Origin: SMXQ01 sp033720855 | Lineage (GTDB): Bacteria > Pseudomonadota > Alphaproteobacteria > SMXQ01 | Direction of reading: 5' to 3' | DNA length: 11,812 bases | NCBI GenBank assembly: GCA_033720855.1 | Contig: JAWWBR010000103.1 | Location: forward strand, 1-11,812 | Part shown: in pieces, positions 1 through 6,384 of the stretch | How the letters are laid out: every line of letters starts with the position of its first letter | How positions within the stretch are numbered: position 1 is the first letter of the stretch | Position numbers and translations under genes: made by a program | The notes under the pieces: generated by a model | What the model was told of the DNA's origin: nothing | Database searches by the model: none | The model's input: only the letters and a program-made list of their open reading frames with translations

Positions 1-591
1 GACATCGTCAACGTCTCGGCGCATTTCGGCTGGGACCGCCCGGCGGTCATGGGGCATTCCTTCTGCGGCCGCCTCGCGATTTTCTTCGCCGCACACTTTC
101 CCGATCGCCTTTCGCATCTGATCGTCGTCGATAGTCAGCTGGGCAATGCCGGTCCGGGGAAGTACGAGGTCTCGGTGGGAAACCCGCGGGAGGTCTTCGA
201 GACCGTGGAAGCGGCCATGGCGTCCCTCGCCGATCGGCACAGCCCACCGCGGTTCTCCCTCGATCGGGACCGGGCGGAGCTGGCGCTCGATAAGGTCGAT
301 GGCGGTTATGCTTTGAAGCGGGATCCCGATAACGGCAATCGACAGTCCCAAGCCCCCGGAGCACCGAAGCCGCGGTTGAGAGATCTCGACGTCTGGGTCG
401 CACTGTCCCAGGTTCGATGCCCCGTGACCATGATCGGCGGCCTGAAGTCGGACCGCTACAAACCCGAATACTATGAGCGCATCGCCCGGGATTACCCCGA
501 CATCGGGATCGAGACCGTCGATTCCCGCCATGACATGGCCTTCGAGGCGCCGGACCAACTGGTCGGCGTGGTGCGGCGCGTCCTCGATTAG
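1..591 (+). CDS. Alpha/beta hydrolase, 3' part (5' end outside window)
   Basis: The reading frame is open from base 1, so the start lies left of the window; 196 residues are visible. A nucleophile elbow (Gly-His-Ser-Phe-Cys-Gly) sits at visible residues 18-23, preceded by a hydrophobic strand (PAVM), with Ser20 as nucleophile. A later strand before Gly-Gly-Leu-Lys-Ser-Asp gives the likely acid (Asp151), and Arg-His-Asp near the end gives the likely catalytic His177, followed by an 'EAPDQL' segment typical of these enzymes. This order (Ser, Asp, His) matches the alpha/beta hydrolase family, which covers esterases, C-C hydrolases, epoxide hydrolases and haloperoxidase-like enzymes. The position usually held by Gly two residues after Ser is Cys, a tolerated small residue. 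The substrate is unknown. It faces the next gene convergently, 69 nt away. Confidence 0.85.
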   Translation, partial: DIVNVSAHFGWDRPAVMGHSFCGRLAIFFAAHFPDRLSHLIVVDSQLGNAGPGKYEVSVGNPREVFETVEAAMASLADRHSPPRFSLDRDRAELALDKVDGGYALKRDPDNGNRQSQAPGAPKPRLRDLDVWVALSQVRCPVTMIGGLKSDRYKPEYYERIARDYPDIGIETVDSRHDMAFEAPDQLVGVVRRVLD

Positions 592-594
592 CAA

Positions 595-613
595 ATCGGC
601 CCATCAAGCCGAT
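595..613 (+). terminator. Short inverted repeat just after the hydrolase stop
   Basis: ATCGGC (595-600) and GCCGAT (608-613) form a perfect 6-bp stem with a 7-nt loop, starting 4 nt after the hydrolase stop. No T-run follows on either strand, so this is only a weak candidate for a 3'-end hairpin between two convergent genes. Its last two bases overlap the palindromic repeat that begins at 612. Confidence 0.3.
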
Positions 614-639
614 GTCCGCTCCGGGTCATAAGCGGGCAT
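612..639 (+). repeat. Palindromic intergenic repeat, copy 1
   Basis: The left arm ATGTCCGCT (612-620) pairs with the right arm AGCGGGCAT (631-639), with one G-T type mismatch, around a loop containing CGGGTC. Copy 2 at 2388-2414 has the same left arm and the same loop core in the same orientation; the first 16 bases of the two copies differ at one position. Both lie in intergenic DNA and bracket the helical-repeat gene. The form fits a small dispersed palindromic element of the REP/MITE type; genome-wide copy number cannot be seen here. Confidence 0.65.
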
Positions 640-660
640 GAGTGTTTGGGCAGCCGCCAT

Positions 661-2298
661 TCAGTTGGGAAAGGATTCCGCTATGGCTTGGTAAATTCGG
701 TAGGGTGACGGGCTCTTAATTTTTTCCGCCGTGACCAACGCGGCGCGGGCATGGCCAGCTTTTGTCTGCGCCTTTGCGATAATTGTCAGTTCGACGTTTC
801 GGGACGATGGATCAATGATGATTTCGGCCAGTTGAAGGGCGAAGGCGAAATTGCCGGCCTTGGCATGCCGTCGTACGAGTGCGCGAAACGGGGCGCCAGT
901 CTTGGACATTTTCTTAGCAATCGCCAGGGCGTCGGTAATTTTCCCATCTTTAAATTTTGCGTCAACCAGCAGACCCAAGGCTAGGTCGCTGGAGTCACCC
1001 GACTTGCCGGTTTTAGCACTACCCTTACCGGCTGCGATGCCTCCAGCCTTGGTGCGGTGACGCGCAATGGCTGCCTGCAACTCAGCCTTAAAATTTTCGC
1101 GCTCTTCTGCATCGGCGATCCGTTGCGCAGTTCTAAGCGCTTCACCGTATCTTCCTTGCTTTATTTTTTCGTTGGCGACGGTCCGTGCCAAAAGTTTGAT
1201 GAGTGATGGCTCGGGATGAATCTCTGCGGCCTCAAAGGCCTCTTTAAATAGACCTAGCCTGATCAGGCGGTCGCACAAGGCATTCACGTAAAAAAGAGGA
1301 CCGCCCCAAGGATGCGCCATTTGATTGCGTGTCTTGGGGGATTCAGCGGTGCGTTGTAATTCGTCTCGCGCTTTGAGGGCCCAATCTCTCGCGGCTTTCC
1401 GGTCGCCGGCCTTATTACGGACCCCGGAAATCCCCATATAGGTCTGGAATTTTTGTATTCCGTCAGGTACGTGCGCCAGCCAGAACACCGTTTCCGCTGC
1501 GTTTCCCTTTTGGCTGTGATAGGCGATGATTCTTTGAACAACGTTGGCACGCCAATAGCTACCCCCCGTGACTTTGTCGATGGTCCGGGCGGCCTCGACG
1601 CGATCGCCGGCGACAGCTTGCGAAATTGCCACATAACTGAGTGCCACATCCCTCCAAGTCGGATTGGATTGGCTCTCGGCGAACCGTAGGTTCGCGGAAA
1701 TCGTCTCCTGAGGTCCCCACAATGACGCAATTCGTTGTTCCGCGAGGTACTGTTGTCGGGGTCCGATCCGCCTCACGATACCGAAGGCCTCCGCCAGACT
1801 GCCCGCCTGTGCATGGAAGACGGCGATCATCACATAAGCGGTCGCTCGGGCGGTGACGCCCTTGATGGATTGGGCGATTTTCAAGGCTTGGTCGATCCGC
1901 CCGGAGGCCAACTGCTCGGATACGGTCGGCCACAATTCGACGCCCCGTTCATGTTCCGCCTTCCGTCGCCGGCTTTCGCGCGCCCCCTTTATTGTGCGCA
2001 GGGTTTGCGCACGCCGTCGCGGATCCCTAATCCGCGCCACGGTCTTACGGGCATCTCCCGCCAGGCCCAGGCGATCCTGGGCAAGGGCGATGCTGTGTAG
2101 AGCCAAAAACCGGCTCCCTCTATATGAAGTACTTTGCTCGGCTAAGCTGACCGCATGGGCGAAGACGCAGGCTCTGGTTGGGTTGGAGCGGCACTCCGCG
2201 GGCGCCCTTGTGTCCATGCTTTGGGAGTCTTGGCCATGGGCCAGAAACGCCCATAGAACGAGAATTACCGCACAAAACAGGCTCTTGATCGAGCACAT
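661..2298 (-). CDS. Exported helical-repeat (TPR-like) protein of unknown function
   Basis: This encodes 545 residues. I chose the ATG at 2298 rather than the upstream in-frame start at 2352. An AGGAG lies 7 nt before it, and translation then begins directly with a signal peptide (Met-Cys-Ser-Ile-Lys, then a hydrophobic run to about residue 20, ending Ala-His-Gly-Gln). The mature protein starts with two cysteines (Cys36, Cys44, spacing C-x7-C), which could form a disulfide in the periplasm. The rest is almost all helical, with repeated 'A-x-x-G-x-x-x-x-A-x-x-x-A' units near residues 78-90, 130-145, 162-178, 228-240, 262-273, 295-308, 347-358, 379-395, 449-463, 479-492 and 512-526. These resemble degenerate TPR/Sel1-type repeats and suggest a protein-binding scaffold. 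A Gly/Ala/Lys/Ser-rich linker (about 416-437) splits it into a large and a small repeat block. No enzymatic motif was found. Base composition is clearly more AT-rich than the neighbours, and it is flanked by palindromic repeats, both consistent with a separate history. Function unknown. Confidence 0.8.
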   Translation of the reverse strand: MCSIKSLFCAVILVLWAFLAHGQDSQSMDTRAPAECRSNPTRACVFAHAVSLAEQSTSYRGSRFLALHSIALAQDRLGLAGDARKTVARIRDPRRRAQTLRTIKGARESRRRKAEHERGVELWPTVSEQLASGRIDQALKIAQSIKGVTARATAYVMIAVFHAQAGSLAEAFGIVRRIGPRQQYLAEQRIASLWGPQETISANLRFAESQSNPTWRDVALSYVAISQAVAGDRVEAARTIDKVTGGSYWRANVVQRIIAYHSQKGNAAETVFWLAHVPDGIQKFQTYMGISGVRNKAGDRKAARDWALKARDELQRTAESPKTRNQMAHPWGGPLFYVNALCDRLIRLGLFKEAFEAAEIHPEPSLIKLLARTVANEKIKQGRYGEALRTAQRIADAEERENFKAELQAAIARHRTKAGGIAAGKGSAKTGKSGDSSDLALGLLVDAKFKDGKITDALAIAKKMSKTGAPFRALVRRHAKAGNFAFALQLAEIIIDPSSRNVELTIIAKAQTKAGHARAALVTAEKIKSPSPYRIYQAIAESFPN

Positions 2299-2305
2299 GC
2301 GCCAT

Positions 2306-2310
2306 CTCCT
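2306..2310 (-). promoter_or_regulatory. Ribosome binding site of the helical-repeat gene
   Basis: AGGAG on the minus strand ends 7 nt before the ATG at 2298. It fixes that ATG as the start and places the signal peptide at the very N-terminus; the longer frame starting at 2352 would put about 18 charged residues ahead of it. Confidence 0.7.
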
Positions 2311-2387
2311 GGCAACATCGGTTGAGCGATAGCTTTCTGATAATGACCGCATTGTGAACTCAAAATCGGCGGGAAGGCGAGGATTTT

Positions 2388-2414
2388 ATGTCCGCTTCGG
2401 GTCTGGGCGGACAT
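2388..2414 (+). repeat. Palindromic intergenic repeat, copy 2
   Basis: ATGTCCGC (2388-2395) and GCGGACAT (2407-2414) are a perfect 8-bp inverted repeat around an 11-nt loop with the core CGGGTC. It matches copy 1 (612-639) in arm, loop core and orientation. It lies in the 184-nt gap upstream of the helical-repeat gene and downstream of the amidohydrolase gene. The rest of that gap shows only a weak GCCGTC/GGCGGC hairpin near 2446-2464 and no convincing promoter. Confidence 0.65.
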
Positions 2415-2482
2415 CGGGTTGACACGCCAGAATAACTCTCATTTTGCCGTCGGATCACGGCGGCTTTCGATAAATCGTAGCC

Positions 2483-3493
2483 CTAGAGCTTCAAAAGGCG
2501 CGCCGCGGTGCCGCCGAGGATGTTGCGCTTTTGCTCGGCCTTGAGGCCGCGGACCTTCTTGACGAAGCCGATGGGATCGGGCTCCTTCAGGAACACCGGG
2601 TAATCGGATCCCATGATGATCCGGCCCGCGCCCACCTTGCCCGCCAGATACTGCAGCATGTCGGCGTTATAGACGCAGGTGTCGTAATAGAACTTGCGCA
2701 TGTAGGCGCTCGGCTTGCGGTCGATATTGGCCCGCGTTTCGGGGCGAACCTCGAAGGCCCGGTCGACGCGCCCGGCGTAGTACGGCAGGAAGCCGCCGCC
2801 ATGGGCGATGACGATCTTGAGCCTGGGATATCGGTCCAAGAGGCCCGAATAGATGATCGAGGACATCGCCATCGCCTCCTCCAAGGGCTGGGCGATGGAA
2901 TTCCACAGGAAGAAGGCCTGCATCCGCTCGGTGCTGGTGAAGCCGTGGGGGTGGATGTAGACCGGCAGTCCGCTTGCCGCCGCCGCCTCCCAGAACGGCT
3001 CCAGGACGGGATCGCCCAGCTCCTTGTCCTCGGTGCGCGAGGAAATCTCGACGCCGCGGTGGCCGAGCCCGATGGCGCGCTCGAGCTCGCGCACGGCGAG
3101 CTTGGGCGCCTGCAGCGGCACGGTGGCGAGACAGACGAAGCGGTCCGGGTGCGCCCCGGCGATTTCCGCGGCACGGTCGTTGAAGATCTTGGCCACCTCG
3201 AGCCCCTTGCGGGCGGGCGCCCAATAGCAGAAATGGGTGAGATGGGCGCTCAGCACCTGAATGTCGATGCCGGCGCGGTCCATGTCGCGGATGCGCGCGC
3301 GCATGTCGGTGGACCGCGACTGCACCGTCGCGTCCTGGCGCCTCTGGAAGGCGGCGGACTGCCGGCTGACGCGCGGACGCGGCCTGTTCGGCCCGCGGGC
3401 GTTGTCTTTGATCCAGGCCTGCACCTCGGGCATGTTGATGTGGGTATGGAAATCGATGATCGGCGATGTGCCGCGCGCGGGCCGCTTGGCCAT
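2483..3493 (-). CDS. Amidohydrolase_2 family protein (ACMSD-like decarboxylase/hydrolase)
   Basis: A 336-residue TIM-barrel metal enzyme, a usual length for the amidohydrolase_2 (PF04909) family, which includes aminocarboxymuconate-semialdehyde decarboxylase, gamma-resorcylate decarboxylase and related lyases/hydrolases. Motifs appear in the expected order: the N-terminal metal-binding His-x-His (Asp-Phe-His16-Thr-His18), His181 in 'IHPHG', His231 in 'AHGGG', and Asp297 in 'GSDYP'. Together they make a complete metal site. The start ATG has AAGGGG 7 nt upstream. There is no signal peptide, so it is cytoplasmic. It lies 20 nt downstream of the LVIVD propeller gene on the same strand, a likely two-gene operon. 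Family members often remove a carboxylate from ring-cleavage or phenolic acids; that role here is inferred and the substrate is unknown. Confidence 0.9.
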   Translation of the reverse strand: MAKRPARGTSPIIDFHTHINMPEVQAWIKDNARGPNRPRPRVSRQSAAFQRRQDATVQSRSTDMRARIRDMDRAGIDIQVLSAHLTHFCYWAPARKGLEVAKIFNDRAAEIAGAHPDRFVCLATVPLQAPKLAVRELERAIGLGHRGVEISSRTEDKELGDPVLEPFWEAAAASGLPVYIHPHGFTSTERMQAFFLWNSIAQPLEEAMAMSSIIYSGLLDRYPRLKIVIAHGGGFLPYYAGRVDRAFEVRPETRANIDRKPSAYMRKFYYDTCVYNADMLQYLAGKVGAGRIIMGSDYPVFLKEPDPIGFVKKVRGLKAEQKRNILGGTAARLLKL

Positions 3494-3513
3494 GTGGGTT
3501 CCCCTTTATGCTC

Positions 3514-4836
3514 TTACGCTCGAAGCGGAGTGATCCGGTTGGGCCCATCATAGCGCAGGATGAAGAGCCCCCACTGCTTGTCGCTGATATAAATGTTGCC
3601 GCGCGCATCCACCGCCACGTCCTCGGTCTGGGTCACCAGCCGACTTTCGGGCTTGGGCCCGGCGCGCACGGTGGGCGTCGGCGGAACGAACCAGCCGACC
3701 TCCTCCGGGCGGCGCGGATCGCCGATGTCGAAAATCCGCAGCCCGGCGTTGAACCACGTGTAATAGACCAGGTGCGCCTGGCGCTCGATCAGGGGGTTGT
3801 GCTGTTCCTGATTGGTGTTGTGAGGACCGAAGCGGCCGCCCTTTTCGCAGAAATGGGCATAGGGCGCACCGGCCGGCGGCACCGGCTCGGGGAAAAAGGT
3901 CATCAGCCTGGGGCGCCTGGGCTCTTTGATATCGACCAGCCCGACATATTGCATGACCTCGTTATCGCAGCCTTCGGCGTGGGCCTCGGAGGAGACCACG
4001 AGCATGTCCTCGCCCGGCAGCGGCAGCACCGTATGCAGGGCCTGGGGGCCGGATTCGGCATCGCCGAAGGGCGGCGCCATGTCGAGCCGGCCGATGACCT
4101 GGGGCCTTGCGATGTCGCCCATATCGAGGATCAGCACCGCCGGCGCATAGCCGAGATAGGCGGTCTTGCCGTCAGCGCCCATATTCAGCGGCCCGTGAAA
4201 TCCGAGCGGCCGGCCGGGCGGCCGCGCCTCGCCCTCTTTTTGCCCCTCCAGCCAGAAGCGGCCGGCCTCCTTGGGGTTCTTCGGGTCGCTGACGTCGAGC
4301 ATGACCAGGATGGGGCGCTCGAAGCCCGGCATTACGGCGGAGAGATAGGCGATGTCGCCGCCGGGATAGATATTGCGGTGGGTCCCCAAGGCCCCGGTCT
4401 TCCAGTGGGAGAGGAATTTCGGGTCTTCCGGATCGCCGATGTCCCAAAGGATCACCCCTTCCTCGAAGGGCGCGTCGGCATCGCCGCCCCAGGACGGCGA
4501 TTGGCGCTGCAGGGCCGTCATCATCAAAGACCCGTGCAGCGTCACCTGGATGGTCCAGGTGTTGGCCGGGCCCTCGATGAACTTGACGTAACGCGGGTTG
4601 GCCGGGTCCGTGACCTCGACGATGGACCACCCGTAATGCCAGAGGTGGCCGAGGTAGAGGTACCAGCGCCCCGCCTTTTCGGTGACGGCGATCTTGAAGG
4701 CGCCGGGCCGCCCGCCCAGGTCCGAATAGCCGGTGGGAACGATGTTTTCCCCCTGCCAGCCCCCGGGTATCTCCGTCACCGCCGCCTCGCCTGTTGCCAC
4801 GCCCCACCCTTGTTCCGGTTTCTTGGCCGCGGCCAT
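3514..4836 (-). CDS. LVIVD-repeat beta-propeller protein
   Basis: This encodes 440 residues from the ATG at 4836; an in-frame TTG at 4863 adds nine and has a GGCGG upstream, so the start is uncertain. At least six units end in the LVIVD-type blade signature 'hydrophobic-D-[IVM]-x-D-P-x-x-P': about residues 70-81, 128-139, 177-188, 234-245, 297-309 and 366-377. A final blade (about 407-430) ends in 'NIYISDKQWGLFIL'. A six- or seven-bladed propeller is likely. Several His/Cys residues sit in conserved-looking loops rather than blade cores: THRN, GFHGP, ALHTV, EAHAEGCD, HFCEKGGRFGPHN. A metal site is possible, as in the propeller enzyme methanethiol oxidase/SBP56, but this is inference. No signal peptide was seen, although many LVIVD proteins are exported. 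It is followed 20 nt later by the amidohydrolase gene, suggesting joint function. Confidence 0.82.
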   Translation of the reverse strand: MAAAKKPEQGWGVATGEAAVTEIPGGWQGENIVPTGYSDLGGRPGAFKIAVTEKAGRWYLYLGHLWHYGWSIVEVTDPANPRYVKFIEGPANTWTIQVTLHGSLMMTALQRQSPSWGGDADAPFEEGVILWDIGDPEDPKFLSHWKTGALGTHRNIYPGGDIAYLSAVMPGFERPILVMLDVSDPKNPKEAGRFWLEGQKEGEARPPGRPLGFHGPLNMGADGKTAYLGYAPAVLILDMGDIARPQVIGRLDMAPPFGDAESGPQALHTVLPLPGEDMLVVSSEAHAEGCDNEVMQYVGLVDIKEPRRPRLMTFFPEPVPPAGAPYAHFCEKGGRFGPHNTNQEQHNPLIERQAHLVYYTWFNAGLRIFDIGDPRRPEEVGWFVPPTPTVRAGPKPESRLVTQTEDVAVDARGNIYISDKQWGLFILRYDGPNRITPLRA

Positions 4837-4985
4837 CTTAGTCGAAGGGCCCGGGCGCGCCAATCGAACCCCGCCCCAGGCCCGCAGCTCGGGCTTGGCG
4901 GAACGGCCAGAGACGGCTATCTATATGCTATGATTTGAAGACCTGGCGGGGACAGCCCGAAGACGTTAGGGAAGGATGAGGCCCA
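4837..4985. promoter_or_regulatory. Divergent promoter region between propeller and monooxygenase genes
   Basis: This 149-nt gap separates two divergent transcription units, so it must hold a promoter for each. An AT-rich island (about 4917-4940) stands out in GC-rich surroundings. On the plus strand TTGGCG (4895-4900), 17 nt, then TATCTA (4918-4923) is a weak sigma-70 fit; TATGAT (4929-4934) is a better -10 but lacks a -35. No clear operator palindrome was seen. Confidence 0.4.
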
Positions 4986-6191
4986 GTGAGCGAAGAACTT
5001 AAGACCGAAGCACCGAAGGCACAGGATCTCGGCGATGTCGATTGGGTGGCGCGCGCCGAGGCGCTGGTGCCGCTGATCGCAGAGTCGTCCGACCAGATCG
5101 AGAAGGACCGGCGCGTGACCGACGAGGTGATGGCGGCGCTTCACGACGCGGCGATGTTCAAGATGCTGCTGCCGCGCTCCATCGGCGGCGGCGAGGCGGT
5201 GCCCACGGACTACACCAAGGTGCTGGAAATCATCGGCGGCGCCGACGGCAGCACCGCGTGGTGCCTGGGCCAGGCGCTCGGCTGCTCCCTGGCTTCGGCC
5301 CATGTGGATCGCGACGTGGCGCTCGACATCTGGGGACCCAAGAACGCGGTGCTGGCCTGGGGTCCGGCCCGCGGCAGCGCCAAGGCGATCGCCGTCGACG
5401 GCGGTTACAAGTCGTCGGGCCTGTGGATGTTCGGCAGCGGCCTGCCCCACGCCACCTGGGTCGGCGGCCATTCCATCGTCTGCGGCGAGGACGGCGAACC
5501 CAAGCTGGACGCCAACGGCAAGCCGGTCAACCGCACCATGCTGATCCCCGCCTCCTCGGCCGAGATCATCGATGTTTGGCACGTCCTCGGCCTGCGCGGG
5601 ACGGGCAGCAACAATTACGAGGTCAAGGACGTGTTCGTGCCCGAGGCCTACACCATGTGGCGCGACAACATGGACGAGCTCCGCGAGGACGGGCCGCTTT
5701 ACCGCATTCCCATCCTGACCGCCTACGGGATCGGCTTTACCGGCATCGCGCTCGGCCTCGCCAAGGTGATGCTGGAGGAATTCAAGAAGCTGGCCCTGGT
5801 CAAGAAGCCGGGGGGCGCCTCGGTGACCCTGAGCGACCACGCCGTGATCCAATACGAATATTCGCAGAACTACGGCCGGCTGAATGCCGCGCGCACCTAT
5901 CTTCTGGAGACCATCGAGGCCTATTGGGAGAGCATCTGCTCCGGCGACGCGCCGACCCTGGAACAGCGCGCCCTGCTGCGCACGGCGATCTCCACCGCCA
6001 TGCTGACCTCGCGGGATGTCGCCGACTTTGCCTATCACGCGTCCGGCACCACGGGCATCTTCGAGGGCAGCCCCTTCGAGCGCCGGTTCCGCGACCTCCA
6101 CACCCTGACCCAGCAGGGTCAAGCCCACCTGTCGAACTTCCAGTTCGCGGGCCAGGCGCTGATGGGGACCGCGCCCCAAAGGCGACTGTAG
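4986..6191 (+). CDS. Flavin-dependent monooxygenase of the acyl-CoA dehydrogenase fold
   Basis: A 401-residue protein from a GTG start; AAGGA lies 9 nt upstream, and the nearby ATG at 4976 is in another frame that stops at once. Domain order is that of the acyl-CoA dehydrogenase superfamily: an N-terminal helical domain (about 20-120), a middle beta domain with 'GLWMFGSGLPHATWVGG' (about 145-161) and 'GLRGTGSNNYEVKDVFVPE' (202-220), then a C-terminal helical domain. Closest in style to the two-component, FMNH2/FADH2-using oxygenases (HsaA, DszC and HpaB relatives; PF08028 C-terminal domain): the middle-domain motif is of that type, and near the end there is 'RDLHTLTQQGQAHLSN', where relatives usually have Gln-His. 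The catalytic Glu of true acyl-CoA dehydrogenases is not evident. Such enzymes hydroxylate aromatic or heteroatom substrates with reduced flavin from a separate reductase; no reductase is in this window. Probably cytoplasmic; substrate unknown. Confidence 0.8.
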   Translation: MSEELKTEAPKAQDLGDVDWVARAEALVPLIAESSDQIEKDRRVTDEVMAALHDAAMFKMLLPRSIGGGEAVPTDYTKVLEIIGGADGSTAWCLGQALGCSLASAHVDRDVALDIWGPKNAVLAWGPARGSAKAIAVDGGYKSSGLWMFGSGLPHATWVGGHSIVCGEDGEPKLDANGKPVNRTMLIPASSAEIIDVWHVLGLRGTGSNNYEVKDVFVPEAYTMWRDNMDELREDGPLYRIPILTAYGIGFTGIALGLAKVMLEEFKKLALVKKPGGASVTLSDHAVIQYEYSQNYGRLNAARTYLLETIEAYWESICSGDAPTLEQRALLRTAISTAMLTSRDVADFAYHASGTTGIFEGSPFERRFRDLHTLTQQGQAHLSNFQFAGQALMGTAPQRRL

Positions 6192-6196
6192 AGCGG

Positions 6197-6221
6197 GGCC
6201 CGGGAGGCCTGTCGCCGGGCC
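6197..6221 (+). terminator. GC-rich hairpin after the monooxygenase gene
   Basis: GGCCCGG (6197-6203) and CCGGGCC (6215-6221) form a perfect 7-bp stem with an 11-nt loop, beginning 6 nt after the stop codon. There is no T-run, so it would be at best a Rho-assisted or mRNA-stabilising 3' hairpin. Confidence 0.35.
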
Positions 6222-6250
6222 TACGCGAACCAGGGCCGCCGCAGCGGGTG

Positions 6251-6278
6251 TTGCCGGATTCTGCCCGCCTGCTACAAT
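6251..6278 (+). promoter_or_regulatory. Likely sigma-70-type promoter for the binding-protein gene
   Basis: TTGCCG (6251-6256), 16-nt spacer, TACAAT (6273-6278). The -10 matches the consensus at 5 of 6 positions and the -35 at 4 of 6. A start near 6285 would leave a leader of about 100 nt before the ATG at 6385. The leader contains a perfect hairpin, GCAGGC (6325-6330) with GCCTGC (6335-6340), around a 4-nt loop. The rest of the 193-nt gap shows nothing further. Confidence 0.5.
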
Positions 6279-6369
6279 CACGATCAGCGAATGGCCAGGG
6301 CCTGCCAGGCGGCGGCCCCTGACGGCAGGCACGGGCCTGCACGAAAACCAATACGAGGGCCATCTTTTG

Positions 6370-6375
6370 AGGAGG
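6370..6375 (+). promoter_or_regulatory. Ribosome binding site of the binding-protein gene
   Basis: AGGAGG lies 9 nt before the ATG at 6385. It decides against the in-frame TTG at 6367, which would itself overlap this site. Confidence 0.7.
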
Positions 6376-6384
6376 GGCATCACC

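Noticed and set aside
612..2414. Insertion sequence or transposon bounded by the two repeats
   Set aside because: The gene between them is not a transposase, the repeats are palindromes in direct orientation, and no target duplication is evident.
2419..2447. Perfect TTGACA (2419-2424) as a plus-strand promoter
   Set aside because: No acceptable -10 lies 16-18 nt downstream and no plus-strand gene follows; the genes there are on the minus strand.
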